A program made the translations under genes and the position numbers. This document shows positions 18,948 through 29,379 of a stretch of DNA of 64,000 bases, piece by piece. Positions within the stretch are counted from its first letter, which is position 1; every line of letters begins with the position of its first letter. The DNA is from Prorocentrum cordatum (lineage: Eukaryota; Sar; Dinophyceae; Prorocentrales; Prorocentraceae). The DNA lies in assembly GCA_963575745.1 (NCBI GenBank), contig CAUYUJ010005703.1, positions 137,001 through 201,000 on the forward strand. Direction: 5' to 3'. Under the pieces are notes generated by a model. That model saw only the letters and a program-made list of their open reading frames with translations. It was not told the DNA's origin and searched no databases.

Positions 18948-20234
18948 TCAGTTCTGGTACTCGACGGTGCATTCCAGCCAGCGTTTGCGCTGCCCCCCAC
19001 GCCGCCGGACGCGGTCCTCTGGCTCCCAGTTAAATGCAATCTGTGCCCACGACTCTGTGTCAGTACTCATGCGTCCAAGCCAACGCACTGCGACTTTGTG
19101 GCGTTCTGCAACCCAATCACGTAGATTCAGACGCGCAACACGGTGTTCAGCATCATGCGTAGCCCTTCTCACCCAATCGACCCATGGCTCCAGATCCGCA
19201 TGACAAGCGTGCGAAGCATCGCTGGAAGAGAAAGAAGACGACGACGATGACGATGTAGTCGTTGACTGTCGGTGCTCTCTGCGCCTGGGCATGCGGACAA
19301 TCATTCTTAGCATTTTCCTTTGTGTTCGACGAATGCTGTCCTCGAGTTCGCGCGTCAGCACCCACGTGGCCGAGCCGTAGAGCATCGTGGCAGTCACTGC
19401 GCTGTCAAACAACCGGAGACGCGCATTTAATGGATAGCTTCTGTCCGTGAGCTCTGCGCTGTGCTGCATGAAACACTTCCAAGAACAACGAATGCGATTG
19501 TTGATCTCCACATCATGAGGCCGGTCGAAAACCACCTTTCTGCCCAGATATTGCACGCTTCCGCTATAAGGAACAATATCAATGCCTATGTCGCCAATCA
19601 TGACCTTCGGCTCCTTCGGTCTGCCTGTGCCCCTGATCGCGTTGCTCCGAATCTTTGTTTTGTCTGGGTGTAGTTCGAATCCAACTCTGGCCGCGGCGCC
19701 TTTGATGTCCCGGAGCATGGCCTTGACCTGCCTCAGCGTGCTGGACGCGAGTAGAATGTCATCCGCAAAACGTAAATTTGTCAGCTGCGTGTGCTCCGTG
19801 AACCCCATCTTCAAGCCCCAACCCTCCCCGGGCCATTTCTGCTTCACTTCGCTCACAACGTCCTCTATGAGACAATTGCACAACAAAATGCTCAGCGGGT
19901 CCCCTTGTTTCGTTCCACGCTGGATCTCGCAAGGCTTGCTCAGGCAATCAATGCGTGCTCTGGCTGTTTGTCCAGTGTAAAGCTTCTGAAGCAGAGATAC
20001 GCATCCGGATGGAACGCCGTGTCGGGCAAGCGCGCGCCACAAAGAACGGTGTCCAACACAATCAAATGCCTTTTTGAAGTCCAGGGCGGCGAGCCACAAG
20101 CCACACTGCCATTCGTGGCATTTCTCCTGAAGCACAGACACAGCAAACATGCGGTGCACGGTGCTGAGGCCTTTCCTGAAACCCGCCCGGTCCATACTTT
20201 GGCGCTTGTCCAATATAAGGCACAATGTCTGGTA
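18948..20234 (-). pseudogene. LINE reverse transcriptase, catalytic part
   Basis: About 425 codons in the same frame as the preceding segment. RT blocks visible in order: LDKRQSMDRAGFRKGLSTVH, LAALDFKKAFDCVGH (first catalytic Asp), RGTKQGDPLSILLCN, NLRFADDILLAS (catalytic Asp pair) and the thumb region GFELHPDKTKI. All three catalytic Asp residues are kept. The C-terminal 110 residues contain a Ser-rich insertion encoded by a GAC/GAA-type tract near 19.23 kb and then WVDWVRRATHDAEHRVARLN. No RNase H domain is seen. Confidence 0.92.
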
Positions 20235-21113
20235 TCATAAATGCACGAACAGTTTGTAAAGCAGGGGGATGATGGCGATCGGGCGGTAATTGTTGGCATC
20301 AGCGACGTCGCCGGCCTTATGCAGCGCAGTCACAGCCGATTTCTTCCACGATTCCAGCGGGGGCGCCGACGGTGAAATTATACTGTTGTGCAGATCCAAA
20401 AGTAAAGCTTCGACAGTAGCACCAGCATTTTTCAACATCTCTGCGCATGCCCCGTCTTGATCGCAGCACTTACCGTTCTTGAGACTCGCCAACTGCTCAC
20501 GCAGTTCTTCAATGGTAAAAGGTTGAATTATCTCTGCTTCCAAATAGTTTACATCAGAATCTGGTTCATGCGCTGCCGCAGTGGCACTGTGCAGCTTGGC
20601 GTAAAAATCGGCAAACACGTCTGCGATGCCCTGCCGGTCAGTATGAAAAGCGCCCGTGCTGTCCGTCATGTGCGTGATCAGCTTATTTTTCTTGATGGTC
20701 TTCAGCTTCGGCATGCTTATTGCGTCCCTGAATGCTGCGAGGACCTCCTGGATTCGTGTAGTGGCCTGGCTCCTTCTGACGCGCCGGACCTGTTTACGGA
20801 TGTTATTGCTCAAAACTGTTCTTTCTGCTCCTGTCATAGCTTGCGTCTCCTTCCGTTTCGAAATGAGCCGCTGCAGCTCCACCTCGCCCCTTGAAGGTTG
20901 AACTTGACATTTCTGAGCCGCTTGGGCACTGGAAGCAGAACCAACCGCGATCTTCGTGGTAACCTCACAATCGGCATCGGGATCCCCAGTGACTTTGATA
21001 TCTCTGCTCCTCGTTGGGGTCTCCTCGGCAAACCGGCGTGCGTCAGCAAATTTCACAAGGAACTTGCTGTGCGTGGTCCTTATTTTTGGCATTGTGGCTC
21101 GGCTTACTCGCAA
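20235..21113 (-). pseudogene. LINE reverse transcriptase, N-terminal part
   Basis: 292 codons in a different frame from the endonuclease. It contains the linker with Lys/Arg-rich helices (RKQVRRVRRSQATTRIQEVL), the region preceding RT block 1 (FTIEELREQLASLKNGKCCD), and RT block 1-2 (SAVTALHKAGDVADANNYRP, then IAIIPLLYKLF). It ends at TGA 20235-20237; the same frame continues immediately with RT sense in the next segment. A single stop therefore interrupts one RT. Confidence 0.9.
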
Positions 21114-22218
21114 AACGCATTTTGAGCAGCGCTGGTTCGTGGTCTGACCCCATGTTCAAAACGCCAGTCGAACAATAATCGAGTACACGAGGCAAAAGCT
21201 GAAACTCCACCAATATATAATCAATTGGTCGCTCGGTGCCGTTCGCCCCACGGTGCGCGAACATATAGGGGCGCCGCTTTGGAAAGAAAGCGTTCGCGAT
21301 GCTGAAACGTTCTGCGCAGGCCCACGCCTTCAGCCAGAGCCCACGGCAGTTCTGATCTTCCATTCCGCATTGCCCGATGTACTTCTCTACGTCGCCGTGC
21401 TCGCGCCGCCCCGCCTTTGCGTTGAAGCCCCCAACTAAGATGAAATGCGAATGCCTGTGCTTGGCTTCCCGGCGCAGCTCGGACATCGCATCGCACAGCG
21501 ACTGCGCGGAACGATCAGGATAACCAGCGCGAGGAAAATACCCAGAACATGCACGAAACTTCAAGCCGCCGCACTTCACGTCGATGTACCCCAAGCGCTC
21601 TGTGACACGACTGAATCTGATAATGTTGTTGGCCCACCTCTTGTGCACAAGAATTGCTACTCCTCTGGCTCCTTCGCCCCCTCTACAACCTGCGAAAACA
21701 TGGCCGCCCTCGCATGAGAAGTACTCCCTCTCGTCGGAGCGCCACGTCTCATTCAAGCAAATGAAATCCAAAGTCACCGACATGAGCTCCCTGAATAACT
21801 CATCAACTCTTTTATCAGAGATCAGACCCCTGACATTCATATGAGAAACGTGCATGGTGAATTCACCTCTCTCGTCAAAATTGCGACTGTCGTCGCCCCC
21901 AGTGCTTATGACTGTGCGTCGGGCCTGTCGCAAGGAAGCCGCAACATCTGCGTAAGCGTCCCTGCCTCCTCCAACACTGCCTTTTACCATCGTGAAACCT
22001 TCCGTCCCCAGGTACCTTTCACGTGGCCCGTGCCGTAGGGGTACATACTTTTCTCCGTCACCAAGCTTAGCAACCCATTCCTTCAAGTACTCTGTCGCGC
22101 CGGTCTTGACATCCACGTCGCTAGCCAGATATGGCATGTCCAAGCAATGGGCCGAAGAAGCCGCGCTGGCCTGGGACGCCGCCATGTCTGGCAACTCAGC
22201 GTCGAGGGACGCTTGCAT
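21043..22218 (-). pseudogene. LINE endonuclease domain (EEP/APE-like)
   Basis: 391 codons. Residues 1-115 are a variable N-terminus. From residue 122 the EEP fold motifs follow in order: HMNVRGL, ICLNETW (catalytic Glu), ARGVAILVHKRW, GYFPRAGY, ILVGGFNAKAG, RPIDYILV and SDHEPALLKM (catalytic His). The family normally has GDFN at the sixth position; here codon GGC replaces GAC, so the catalytic Asp is Gly. After SDHEPALLKMRF the frame drifts while the neighbouring frame takes up the sense, so a frameshift of one base lies near 21.06 kb. The role would be nicking target DNA to prime reverse transcription. Confidence 0.9.
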
Positions 22219-22853
22219 GGCGATCCTTGATACCGAGGTTTCCAGACGTGTTGGGTAGTTCTTTCAGCCACACGATTTGGGATATTAACAGATTGTACGG
22301 TTCGAGCCTGTGGGAGTTGTTGGTTGACACGGCGTTGCGACTGGGATGTTCACCGGTTCTCCTAGCGCTGGAGCTTCAGCTGCACGTGTCGCCTCGCGCT
22401 CTTAGCGAGACCAGGACCATCAATAAAGCTTTCCAGCCCTTCAAGTCGATGGTGCAAGGTTTGCGTAATGGCACCCGTTTTGCTGCATGCCTTACCTATT
22501 TCATTCCGGAGAAGCTATCCAACACCCCTATTGCGGCCGCTCAGCGCATTTGGATCGACGACTTGATGTTGCAGGTTTGGAGGTCCAGTCGTTCAATCGT
22601 CGAAGCCACTGTCGAGTCCATCGATCTCGCAGCCAAGTCGATGAAGGAGCACTGTCTCCAATTCGCCGACAAGAGTGTTCTGATCAGCCCACTGCGCGCT
22701 GCAGCCATGCAGATTTCTTCGCGCCTGAAGCGCCGTGGAATCAAGATCACGGCCGCCCCCCGGGCGCTCTACGTCGGCATCGACTTAGGGGGGGGGGGGG
22801 GGGGGCAGGCAAGTGAGGAGGATGGGGAGGCAGCGGATGGCCAAGAGGACTAG
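22131..22853 (+). pseudogene. RT palm fragment ending in a G18 tract
   Basis: 240 codons, but protein-like sense starts near residue 45. Motifs: SPVLLALELQLHVSPRALSE (palm helix), FKSMVQGLRNGTRFAACLTY (block equivalent to the glycine turn), IWIDDLMLQVW (xxDD catalytic site) and RGIKITAAPRALYVGIDL. Directly after L the frame enters the G18 tract, giving poly-Gly, then an acidic tail that is probably out of frame. The sense resumes after the tract in another frame (SQHRRLRGYARSAR). Confidence 0.6.
22788..22805 (+). repeat. Homopolymer G18 tract in LINE RT
   Basis: Eighteen G after CGACTTA and before CAGGCAAGTGAGG. It interrupts the plus-strand LINE at the end of the RT palm. Confidence 0.97.
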
Positions 22854-23109
22854 TCAGCATCGCAGGCTTCGCGGTTATGCTCGCTCGGCTAGGTGATACC
22901 TGATTCCAGAGAAACTTGAATTGGCTGGGCCGCAGGCATGTTCCAATTACGGGCTCGACGTTTCTGGGATAATGGGGCAGCAATGACAACGTCTCCGTCG
23001 AGAGTCAGGCGCAGTCTCAGGCTCGGGTAAGAAGGGCAAACGCCTCACTACTCTCCTGGATATTCTGGCTCCGCGACGCGGCCAAGGGATTGGTGCGCCT
23101 ACCTCGTGT

Positions 23110-23568
23110 TTGAAGACTTGGCTGGACTGTTGGATTAGTTTCCCACAGTATCATGCAGGTATCTTTCGCGACTGGGAGGGGCTCAGGCGGGGCCTTGAAG
23201 CTTTTCCGAGCAACAGTCGTACCAGACATATTCGAGGGCTCATCTCTGCTGTTCTGGTGCATTTGTTGGCCGCAGGGTGGACGAGAGCTGCCGCGAAGGA
23301 CTGGGCCGGGCCAATGCATCCTTCTGGCGAATTTGAATGCGCGTGGAAATTCCCAGCCGACGCCCTGGTTTCTTTCGACGGAGCGCAGGGGCTTCTGGAG
23401 GACTTTGGAGACACTTTGTCAGCCCAGCAGTGGACCACTGCTGAATCACATTGTTGTCGTGCTGGCGTTGCAGGCGGGGTCAACATCTTGTCATTGCGAG
23501 CACTGGTTCGCCAAATAAAAAGAGCAGAGCACGGCAGTCAGCTTGCCGATGTTTTAAGTGATTCATAG
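23110..23568 (+). pseudogene. LINE connection domain fragment
   Basis: 152 codons with protein-like sense throughout. It contains LKTWLDCWISFPQYHAGIFR, VLVHLLAAGWTRAAAKDWAG and LSAQQWTTAESHCCRAGVAG. It resembles the region between RT and RNase H in dinoflagellate LINE proteins as recalled. It would be part of one polyprotein with its neighbours; the start codon is not real. Confidence 0.5.
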
Positions 23569-23708
23569 CTCAACAAAAGAATGTTGGCTAGAAGATAGGA
23601 ACTTCCGCGCGGGTAAGTTCATGCTAACGGGTGCCAGCGCTGTAAACTTGCGAACCGTGGTCCAGCCCCCGAAACCCCTGAGCACAGGCATCGGTTGCCC
23701 CAGCAATT

Positions 23709-24225
23709 GTGATCATCCAGTCTTCAATGAGTCTTCGTATATGCTGCCTAAGGCACTTGAGCAGGGGGGGGGGGGGGGGGGCGAGGCATGTTTCTGGCAC
23801 AGAGGATTGCTGGCAGCCAGTTGGACACATGTTGAGCCTGCACCCACTGTCGAGAAGTGGGGCCGTTGCGAACTTTTGGCTAATGATCGATCTCGTTCCT
23901 GGAGTTCTGGGCACGGGCACGGCTGACAATCCAGTGCATGTGTTCGGAGACGCGTCGGGTGGTAAGGATGGCAGGGGCGAACGGTTGAGACGCGTTGAGG
24001 TTGGTTTATGTTCGGCGCTGTCCAAGGACCCTTTGTTATCGTGCCTGTCGTCTGGGGCCCTTGACGGGCAAGCATCAGTCGGTTCCCAGAGGCGAACTCA
24101 TGGGCTCCGAGCTTGCTGTCAGGCTCACTTTGGGGGATCTGGTCTACATTACCGACAATGAGGAGGTGGCTCGCGGAGGGCGCCCCCGAAATCCTCGTCG
24201 ACCGTGGTTCATTATCAAGGAATGA
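23709..24225 (+). pseudogene. LINE RNase H-like fragment
   Basis: Two frames carry the sense. In 23709-24161 VHVFGDASGGKDGRGERLRR gives the first RNase H Asp within D-A-S-G-G. In 23995-24225 GKHQSVPRGELMGSELAVRL gives the Glu in R-G-E-L, and DLVYITDNEEVARGG gives the next Asp in T-D-N. This order (D, E, D) is that of RNase HI. The frames differ, so the copy is dead. Confidence 0.55.
23764..23781 (+). repeat. Homopolymer G18 tract in LINE C-terminal region
   Basis: Eighteen G flanked by GGCACTTGAGCA and CGAGGCATGTTTCTGG, closely like the flanks of the G17 tract at 2264-2280. Confidence 0.97.
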
Positions 24226-24545
24226 TAAACCCAGGTTTATGATCTTGAGAGGATACCCTATGGATTACTGTTCTGTGGATGGATCGAGCTCAGCCCCCCC
24301 GGCTGAATCATCATCTTTCCGGAATAAACAACCGAAGCTTATTATTCCAACATTATGGACCACGGTTGATCCCAGTGCGGAGCGTACTCTCCAACAACGC
24401 CCCCCTGGCTGAATCATTATCATCCAGAATCATTAACCCAGGGTCAATATTCCGGGAATACTAAAAAGAAAGGGATCATGATCTTCTGGAGATAATTAGC
24501 CTGGCGAAGAACCCAACCCCTAATTTTAACGCGGGGCGACTATAA
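24226..24545. repeat. AT-rich degenerate repeat, left of the 90-bp array
   Basis: Loose repeats of phrases such as AATCATTAACCCAGGGTCAATATTCCGGG and TAAACCCAGG/GCTGAATCATCAT, spaced about 40-60 bases. The same phrases occur on the other side of the minisatellite at 26.03-26.40 kb, so the array seems to sit inside this repeat. Confidence 0.6.
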
Positions 24546-24552
24546 ACAGGAC

Positions 24553-25637
24553 GGCTCAGGGTCGGGGCGGCCGCATGTGGACCCTGCCACTGGGGCCTTC
24601 GGTGCAGCTCCCTAAAAGGCCACGAACCGTGTGAGGGGTGTGCCGAAATGGTCGGGGCGGCCGCATATGGACACTGCCACTGGGGCCTTTGGTGCAGCTC
24701 CCTAGGGGCCACGAACCGTGCGAAGGGTGTGCCGAAATGGCCGGGGCGGCCGCATGTGGACCCTGCCACTGGGGCCTTCGGCGGGGCTCCCTAGGGGCCA
24801 CGAACCGTGTGAGGGGTGTGCCGAAATGGTCGGGGAGGCCGCATGTGGACCCTGCCACCGGGGCCTTCGGTGGAGCTCCCTAGGGGCCACGAACCGTGTG
24901 AGGGGTGTGCCGAAATGGTCGGGGCGGCCGCATGTGGACCCTGCCACTGGGGCTTTCGGTGCAGCTCCCTAAAAGTCCACGAACCGTGTGAGGGGTGTGC
25001 CGAAATGGTCGGGGCGGCCGCATGCGGACCCTGCCACTGGGGCCTTCGGTGCAGCTCCCTAAAAGGCCACGAACCGTGTGAGAGGTATGCCGAAATGGTC
25101 GGGGCGGCCGCATGCGGACCCTGCCACTGTGGCCTTCGGTGCAGCTCCCTAAAAGGCCACGAACCGTGTGAGAGGTGTGCCGAAATGGTCGGGGCGGCCG
25201 CAATGCGGACCCTGCCACTGGGGCCTTCGGTGGACGTCCCTAGGGGCCACGAGCCGTGTGAGGGGTGTGCCGAAATGGCCGGGGCGGCCGCATGCGGACC
25301 CTGCCACTGGGGCCTTCGGTGGAGCTCCCTAGAAGGCCACGAACCGTGTGAGGGGTGTGCCGAAGTGGTCGGGGCGGCTGCATGTGGACCCTGCCACTGG
25401 GGCCTTCGGTGGACGTCCCTAGCGGCCACGAACCGTGTGAGGGGTGTGCCGAAATGGTCGGGGAGGCCGCATGTGGACACTGCCACTGGGGCCTTCTGTG
25501 GACGTCCCTAGGGGCCACGAACCGTGTGAGGGGTGTGCCGAAATGGTCGGGGAGGCCGCATGTGGACCCTGCCACTTGGGCCTTCGGTGGACGTCCCTAG
25601 GGGCCACGAACCGTGTGAGGGGGGTGCCGAAATGGTG
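24553..25637 (+). repeat. Minisatellite array A, period 89-90 bp, about 12 units
   Basis: The landmark GCCGAAATGG recurs at 24642, 24731, 24820, 24909, 24999, 25089, 25179, 25269, (25359 with one change), 25448, 25537 and 25626. Each unit has GGGGCGGCCGCATGTGGACC, CTGCCACTGGGGCCTTCGGT, a GGAGCTCCCTA/GGACGTCCCTA box and GGCCACGAACCGTGTGAGGG. Units of exactly 90 bp keep six reading frames open, so the 231-codon frames are repeat products. Confidence 0.98.
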
Positions 25638-25935
25638 ATGAGAATGATGATGGCGACGAGGATGACGAGGAGTATGGAGATGGATGGTGATGATGATGAC
25701 GACGACGATGATGATGCCAAAGATGAAGAAAGGGTAGGACAATGATGAGGACAATGATGATGATGGTGATGATGACGATGCTGTTGACGATGGTGATGAC
25801 GATGCTGTTGTTGTTGTTGATGATGATGATGATGATGATGATGGTGGCGATGGTGGTGGTGGTGATTATGGCAGTAATGGCGATGACGACGAGGGTAATG
25901 ACGACGGTGGTGATGGGAAGTGGGACGGTGGGGAT
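25638..25935. repeat. GAT/GAC tract after array A
   Basis: Degenerate GATGATGAC and GTTGTTGTT repeats giving poly-Asp forward and poly-Ile/Met/His reverse. It is followed at 25940-25995 by a purine tract (GGAGGAGAAGAGGAGCAGGA). Confidence 0.9.
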
Positions 25936-26002
25936 GGGAACGAAGCGCGATGCGGAGGAGAAGAGGAGCAGGAAGAGGAGGGGGAGGAGGAAGGATGGAG
26001 CG

Positions 26003-26056
26003 CGGCGCTGCGAACTCAAAACGAGGACCCAACACACAGGAGGGTTGGGAATAAAC
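26003..26056 (-). repeat. Conserved array-boundary motif, copy 1
   Basis: On the minus strand it reads ATTCCCAACCCTCCTGTGTG, then TTGGGTCCTCGTTTTGA. The same motif occurs at 31871-31920 (+), 34077-34122 (+) and 39030-39078 (-). In each case it is next to a pyrimidine/purine tract leading into a minisatellite array. Confidence 0.8.
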
Positions 26057-26400
26057 CAAGGTCAATATTCCGATATGAAAAACAGGAGAATCACCCGGGG
26101 GGGGGGGGAAAATAATAATAACACTTATTATTATCCGAAATTACATAAACCGGGCTGATCATTCCCGGGACATTATAATACCCAGTCAATCTTCCCGGGA
26201 GATTATAAACACTGGTTACTATCTGTTTGGGGTCGATCGCCGCACAACGATATTGTCCCGGGTTTATCATGTTCCGGGGGGAACATTATGAACCCCAGTC
26301 AGTACCCCCAGAACATTTAAATCTAGGTTCGTAATGTTCCAGGAGAGACATGATGAACCCTATTCAATAATCCTGGAACATTATAAACCCAGGGAAATAT
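26035..26400. repeat. AT-rich degenerate repeat, right of array A
   Basis: Phrases near TTCCCGGGACATTATAA, ACCCAGTCAATA and GTTCCGGGGGGAACATTATGA recur about every 40-50 bases. It is the counterpart of 24.23-24.54 kb. A G12 run lies at about 26099. Confidence 0.65.
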
Positions 26401-26474
26401 CTTTTTGGGGTTCGTCTTGGGCTCGCGGGTGGTACCACCGCTTGTAAGAAAAACCTGCAGATGTGTTCGCCGCT

Positions 26475-27230
26475 CTACGGCGAGAAGTTGGGGTGCTGAT
26501 GAAGGCTCGCATCGGCCCAGTTGTCATCTGAAACATTGCCTCCCATGTCGATCCGCCCGACTCGGAGTTTAGGCGCTAAACAAGCTAGATGATTGCAAGT
26601 AACGGGTCCACCGATGAGATTGCGAAAGAAGCCGCTCGGATTTTCAGAGTTTATGACATTGGCCGTGCGAGAGTGGCTGGGGCAGAGCAGCTGGCCGGGT
26701 TGGCTCGCAGGCGTTTGACGAGATCCACGTTGGCTTCGATGGTTGCGGCCGTCGGGGTGAGTATGATGAAACACACGTCTGGGCGCCCTCCTGCTCCTGC
26801 TGCTGCTCTGCCCCCGCCCGCCCCTCCCCACCCCGCCGCCCCCGCCCTGTTCTCGTCCGTGCATCAGCTGGACACGTCAGGGGCCCGTTGCTCCAGGCGC
26901 AGATGCTCGGCAACGGCGGCCGCCAAAACGACCTGGCTGGCCTCGCCGTGCGCCGAGTTCCAGGCGGCGGGACGGGTGCCCAGGCCTCCGAAGGGGCTTA
27001 GAGCCCACAAGTGGGGGGGGATCGCTCATGGCTCGCATAAGATGGATTGTCTCTGGATTCTGGTGGTTGGATCTGCGGGGGTTGCGGGTTATTTGGGCAG
27101 CTCGTCATGTGTCAGCTCGTTCAGCCCTCAGCATGTCTCCAAGAAGCGGCGTGAGTCGGTTGACAGGTTCAGTCGGGGCCTGCGGCCCGAGCCCTTGTCC
27201 AAACATGAAGTTGTCCCATGAGCGTGTCAT
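26475..27230 (+). CDS. Hypothetical open frame, undecided strand
   Basis: A plus-strand frame (26589-27221, 210 codons) begins MIASNGSTDEIAKEAARIFR and later has a hydrophobic stretch (MDCLWILVVGSAGVAGYLGS). A minus-strand frame (26864-26475) ends FFRNLIGGPVTCNHLACLAP. Both have short protein-like parts and neither is convincing. It may be a small gene fragment before the CAT array. Confidence 0.2.
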
Positions 27231-27309
27231 TGACACCATCCCCATTCCCATTCAATTCCTCCTCCTCCTACTCCCCCTTCCTCCCTTCTCATCAGATTGA
27301 TCGTCCCTC

Positions 27310-29295
27310 ACCCTCCTCCCTCATCATCATCATCATCAGCAGCAGCATCATCATCATCAGCATCATCATCATCATCATCAGCAGCAACATCATCATCAAC
27401 ATCATCATCACCAAAACAAGCCCATCGACCGCATTGTCACCATCATCGGTCTGACCACTAGCATCCTCATCCTCATCACAATCAGCATCCTCAGCAGCAT
27501 CATAATCACCATCATCATCACCATCGTCATTATCAGCATCATCATCATCAGTATCATCAGCATCCTCATCCTCATCATCATCATCAGCATCAGCATCACC
27601 GTCATCATCAACATCATCATCAGTTTCATCATCATCGTCAACAGTATGATCCTCACCCTCATCATCAACAACATCATCATCATAACCACCATCAGCTTTA
27701 ATCATGATCACCGTCGACATCATCAACACCATCCCCAATCGTCATCAGCACCGTCATCACCTTCGTCAACACCAGCATTATCACCATCATCACCATCATC
27801 ATCAGCAGCAGCATCAGCCTTAGCATTAGCATCAGCATCATCATCATCATCAACATCGTCACCGTCACCATCATCGTCAGTATCACCATCATCCACAGCA
27901 TCAGCATCACCAGCAGCAACATTACCAGCATCATCATGATCACCACCACCGCCATCGTCATCATATTCGCCATCGACAACATAAGCAGCAGCAACATCGT
28001 TACCATCATGATCATCAACATCATCACAATCACCAGCATCATCAGAATGAGCAGCATCACCATCATCATTATCGTCGTCGACATCATCATCAGCACCAGC
28101 ATCAACATCAGAGTAATCATCACCACCACCACCGTCAGCATCATCATGATCATCATCACCGACATCAGCAGCATTACCATCGTCACCATCATCAGCATCA
28201 TCAGCATCAACAACAACACCATCAGCGCCGCCGTCATCACCACCATCAGCATCATCAACATCAGAATCACCATCGTCGCCGGCATCGGTGGCATCATCAT
28301 GAGCATCACCATCGTCATCAGCATCAGCATCAACAACACCAGCATCATCAACATCATCATGTCTCTGCCAATCCTCTTTGGTCATCCGCCTCCTAATACA
28401 AGTCTGTGAGTGACGGCCTTGGGACCCAGGTAGAACTCCGAGAGGCCAAAAACAGCGATCAACCTCAGTACCTCTGAACCTCATGACCTCTTGTGCTCCT
28501 CCTCAGCATCAGCATCATCGTCATCATCATCATCAGCATCACCATCATTATAATCAGCAGTAGCATCAACATCAGCAGCATCAGCAGCATCAGCGTCGTC
28601 GTCATCATCATCTTCATCATCATCACCACCATCATCACCATCGTCATCACCATCATCATCATCATCAGCGGCGGCATCATCATCATCAGCAGCATCATCA
28701 TCAGGATAATCAGTAGCAGCATCATCATCGTCGTCGTCGGCATCATCATCATCAGCATCATCATCATCACTATTATCATCATCAGCAGCAGCATCATCAT
28801 CAGCATCATGACTCTCCCAATCCTCTTTGGCCAGAGGCCTCCAAATACGAGACGTTGCGTGACGGCCTTGGGGCCTAGGAAGACACCCGAGAGGTCGAAG
28901 ACGGCGAGCAATCTCAGCATCTCTTTGCCACATGGCAGCATCATCATCATCATCAGCAGCATCGTCATCATCATCAGGACCATCGTCACCATCATCATCA
29001 ACATCAGCATCATCATCATCACCAGCAGCACCAGTATCAACACCATGGAGTTCACCACCATCGCCATCGTCACCATCTTCACCATCAGCAACATAATTAG
29101 CAGCAATATCACTACTATCATCACCATCAAACTAATCACAATCAGCATCATCATCAGCATCATCAGCATCATCATTATAAGCAACATCATCGTCATCTAC
29201 TCCTTCATCATCATCATCAGCATCATCAGCATCGTCATCATGGTCGTCGTCGTCAACAACAACAACATCGTCAGCATCACCATCATGATTATCAT
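27310..29295 (+). repeat. (CAT)n/(CAG)n array, about 2 kb
   Basis: Almost 2 kb of CAT/CAC/CAG/CGT trinucleotides on the plus strand, producing poly-Ile/His/Ser forward and poly-Asp/Met reverse in every frame. Two related non-repeat islands of about 130 bp lie at about 28358-28492 and 28805-28935. Open frames here are not genes. Confidence 0.97.
28358..28935. repeat. Duplicated 130-bp islands inside the CAT array
   Basis: Island 1 (28358-28492) and island 2 (28805-28935) share CAATCCTCTTTGG, GTGACGGCCTTGGG, CCGAGAGG and CTCAGNANCTCT at matching spacing, about 445 bp apart. Both keep one minus-strand frame open with R-P-L-G/W-P-L-G...P-x-x-Q-G-R-H. They show that the CAT array grew partly by duplication of a long unit. 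Confidence 0.8.
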
Positions 29296-29316
29296 CCGTA
29301 ACCAGGTTGACTCAAA
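29296..29316 (+). other. Degenerate relict spliced leader (DinoSL-like)
   Basis: The sequence begins CCGTAACCAGGTTGACTCAA and matches 16 of 21 bases of the dinoflagellate spliced leader, including its CCGTA start and CTCAA near the end. It lies exactly where the CAT array stops and 63 bases before the ATG of a GC-rich open frame. Confidence 0.5.
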
Positions 29317-29379
29317 TTCGGGCACGAGGGCCTGCAGGGGCTAGCTCGGGCTGAGGCTAGCGCCGGCGGGCCGCGCGCG

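Larger units (their letters stand above)
18948..22218 (-). mobile_element. Non-LTR retrotransposon (LINE), EN + RT, inactivated
   Basis: Minus-strand element with an apurinic-like endonuclease domain followed by a reverse transcriptase, about 3.3 kb of coding sequence. Three defects are visible: the endonuclease GDFNA motif reads GGFNA, a frameshift lies near 21.06 kb between EN and RT, and an in-frame TGA lies at 20235-20237 inside the RT. The C-terminal end has the R-x-R-G-G-Q-R-K-R-W pattern seen at the ends of many LINE proteins. The 5' end is unclear; it meets another LINE fragment head to head at about 22.25 kb. No poly-A or target-site duplication could be established by eye. Confidence 0.9.
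22260..24225 (+). mobile_element. 5'-truncated plus-strand LINE remnant, RT palm to RNase H
   Basis: A second LINE on the opposite strand, lacking its endonuclease and RT fingers. Pieces in order are an RT palm with W-I-D-D-L (22260-22787), a linker region (22860-23560) and an RNase H-like domain (about 23925-24180). The frames change several times. Two pure G18 tracts, at 22788-22805 and 23764-23781, interrupt it. Its 5' boundary coincides with the 5' side of the minus-strand LINE. Confidence 0.65.

Noticed and set aside
18529-19203. 224-codon plus-strand frame
   Set aside because: Its second half is antisense to the LINE RT and its first half lies in the LINE 3' flank. There is no independent support.
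19665-19700. TTCGAATCC-like B box
   Set aside because: It lies inside the RT coding sequence (G-F-E-L-H-P-D-K), and no tRNA fold surrounds it.
24791-25511. 231-codon frames on both strands in array A
   Set aside because: They come from a 90-bp period that keeps frames open. The same DNA gives equally long frames on either strand.
29305-29330. AATTCGGGCACGAGG resembles the EcoRI adaptor of old cDNA libraries
   Set aside because: It has an extra G compared with the adaptor, and no vector sequence follows. It is more likely chance next to the leader-like sequence, though it deserves awareness as possible contamination.
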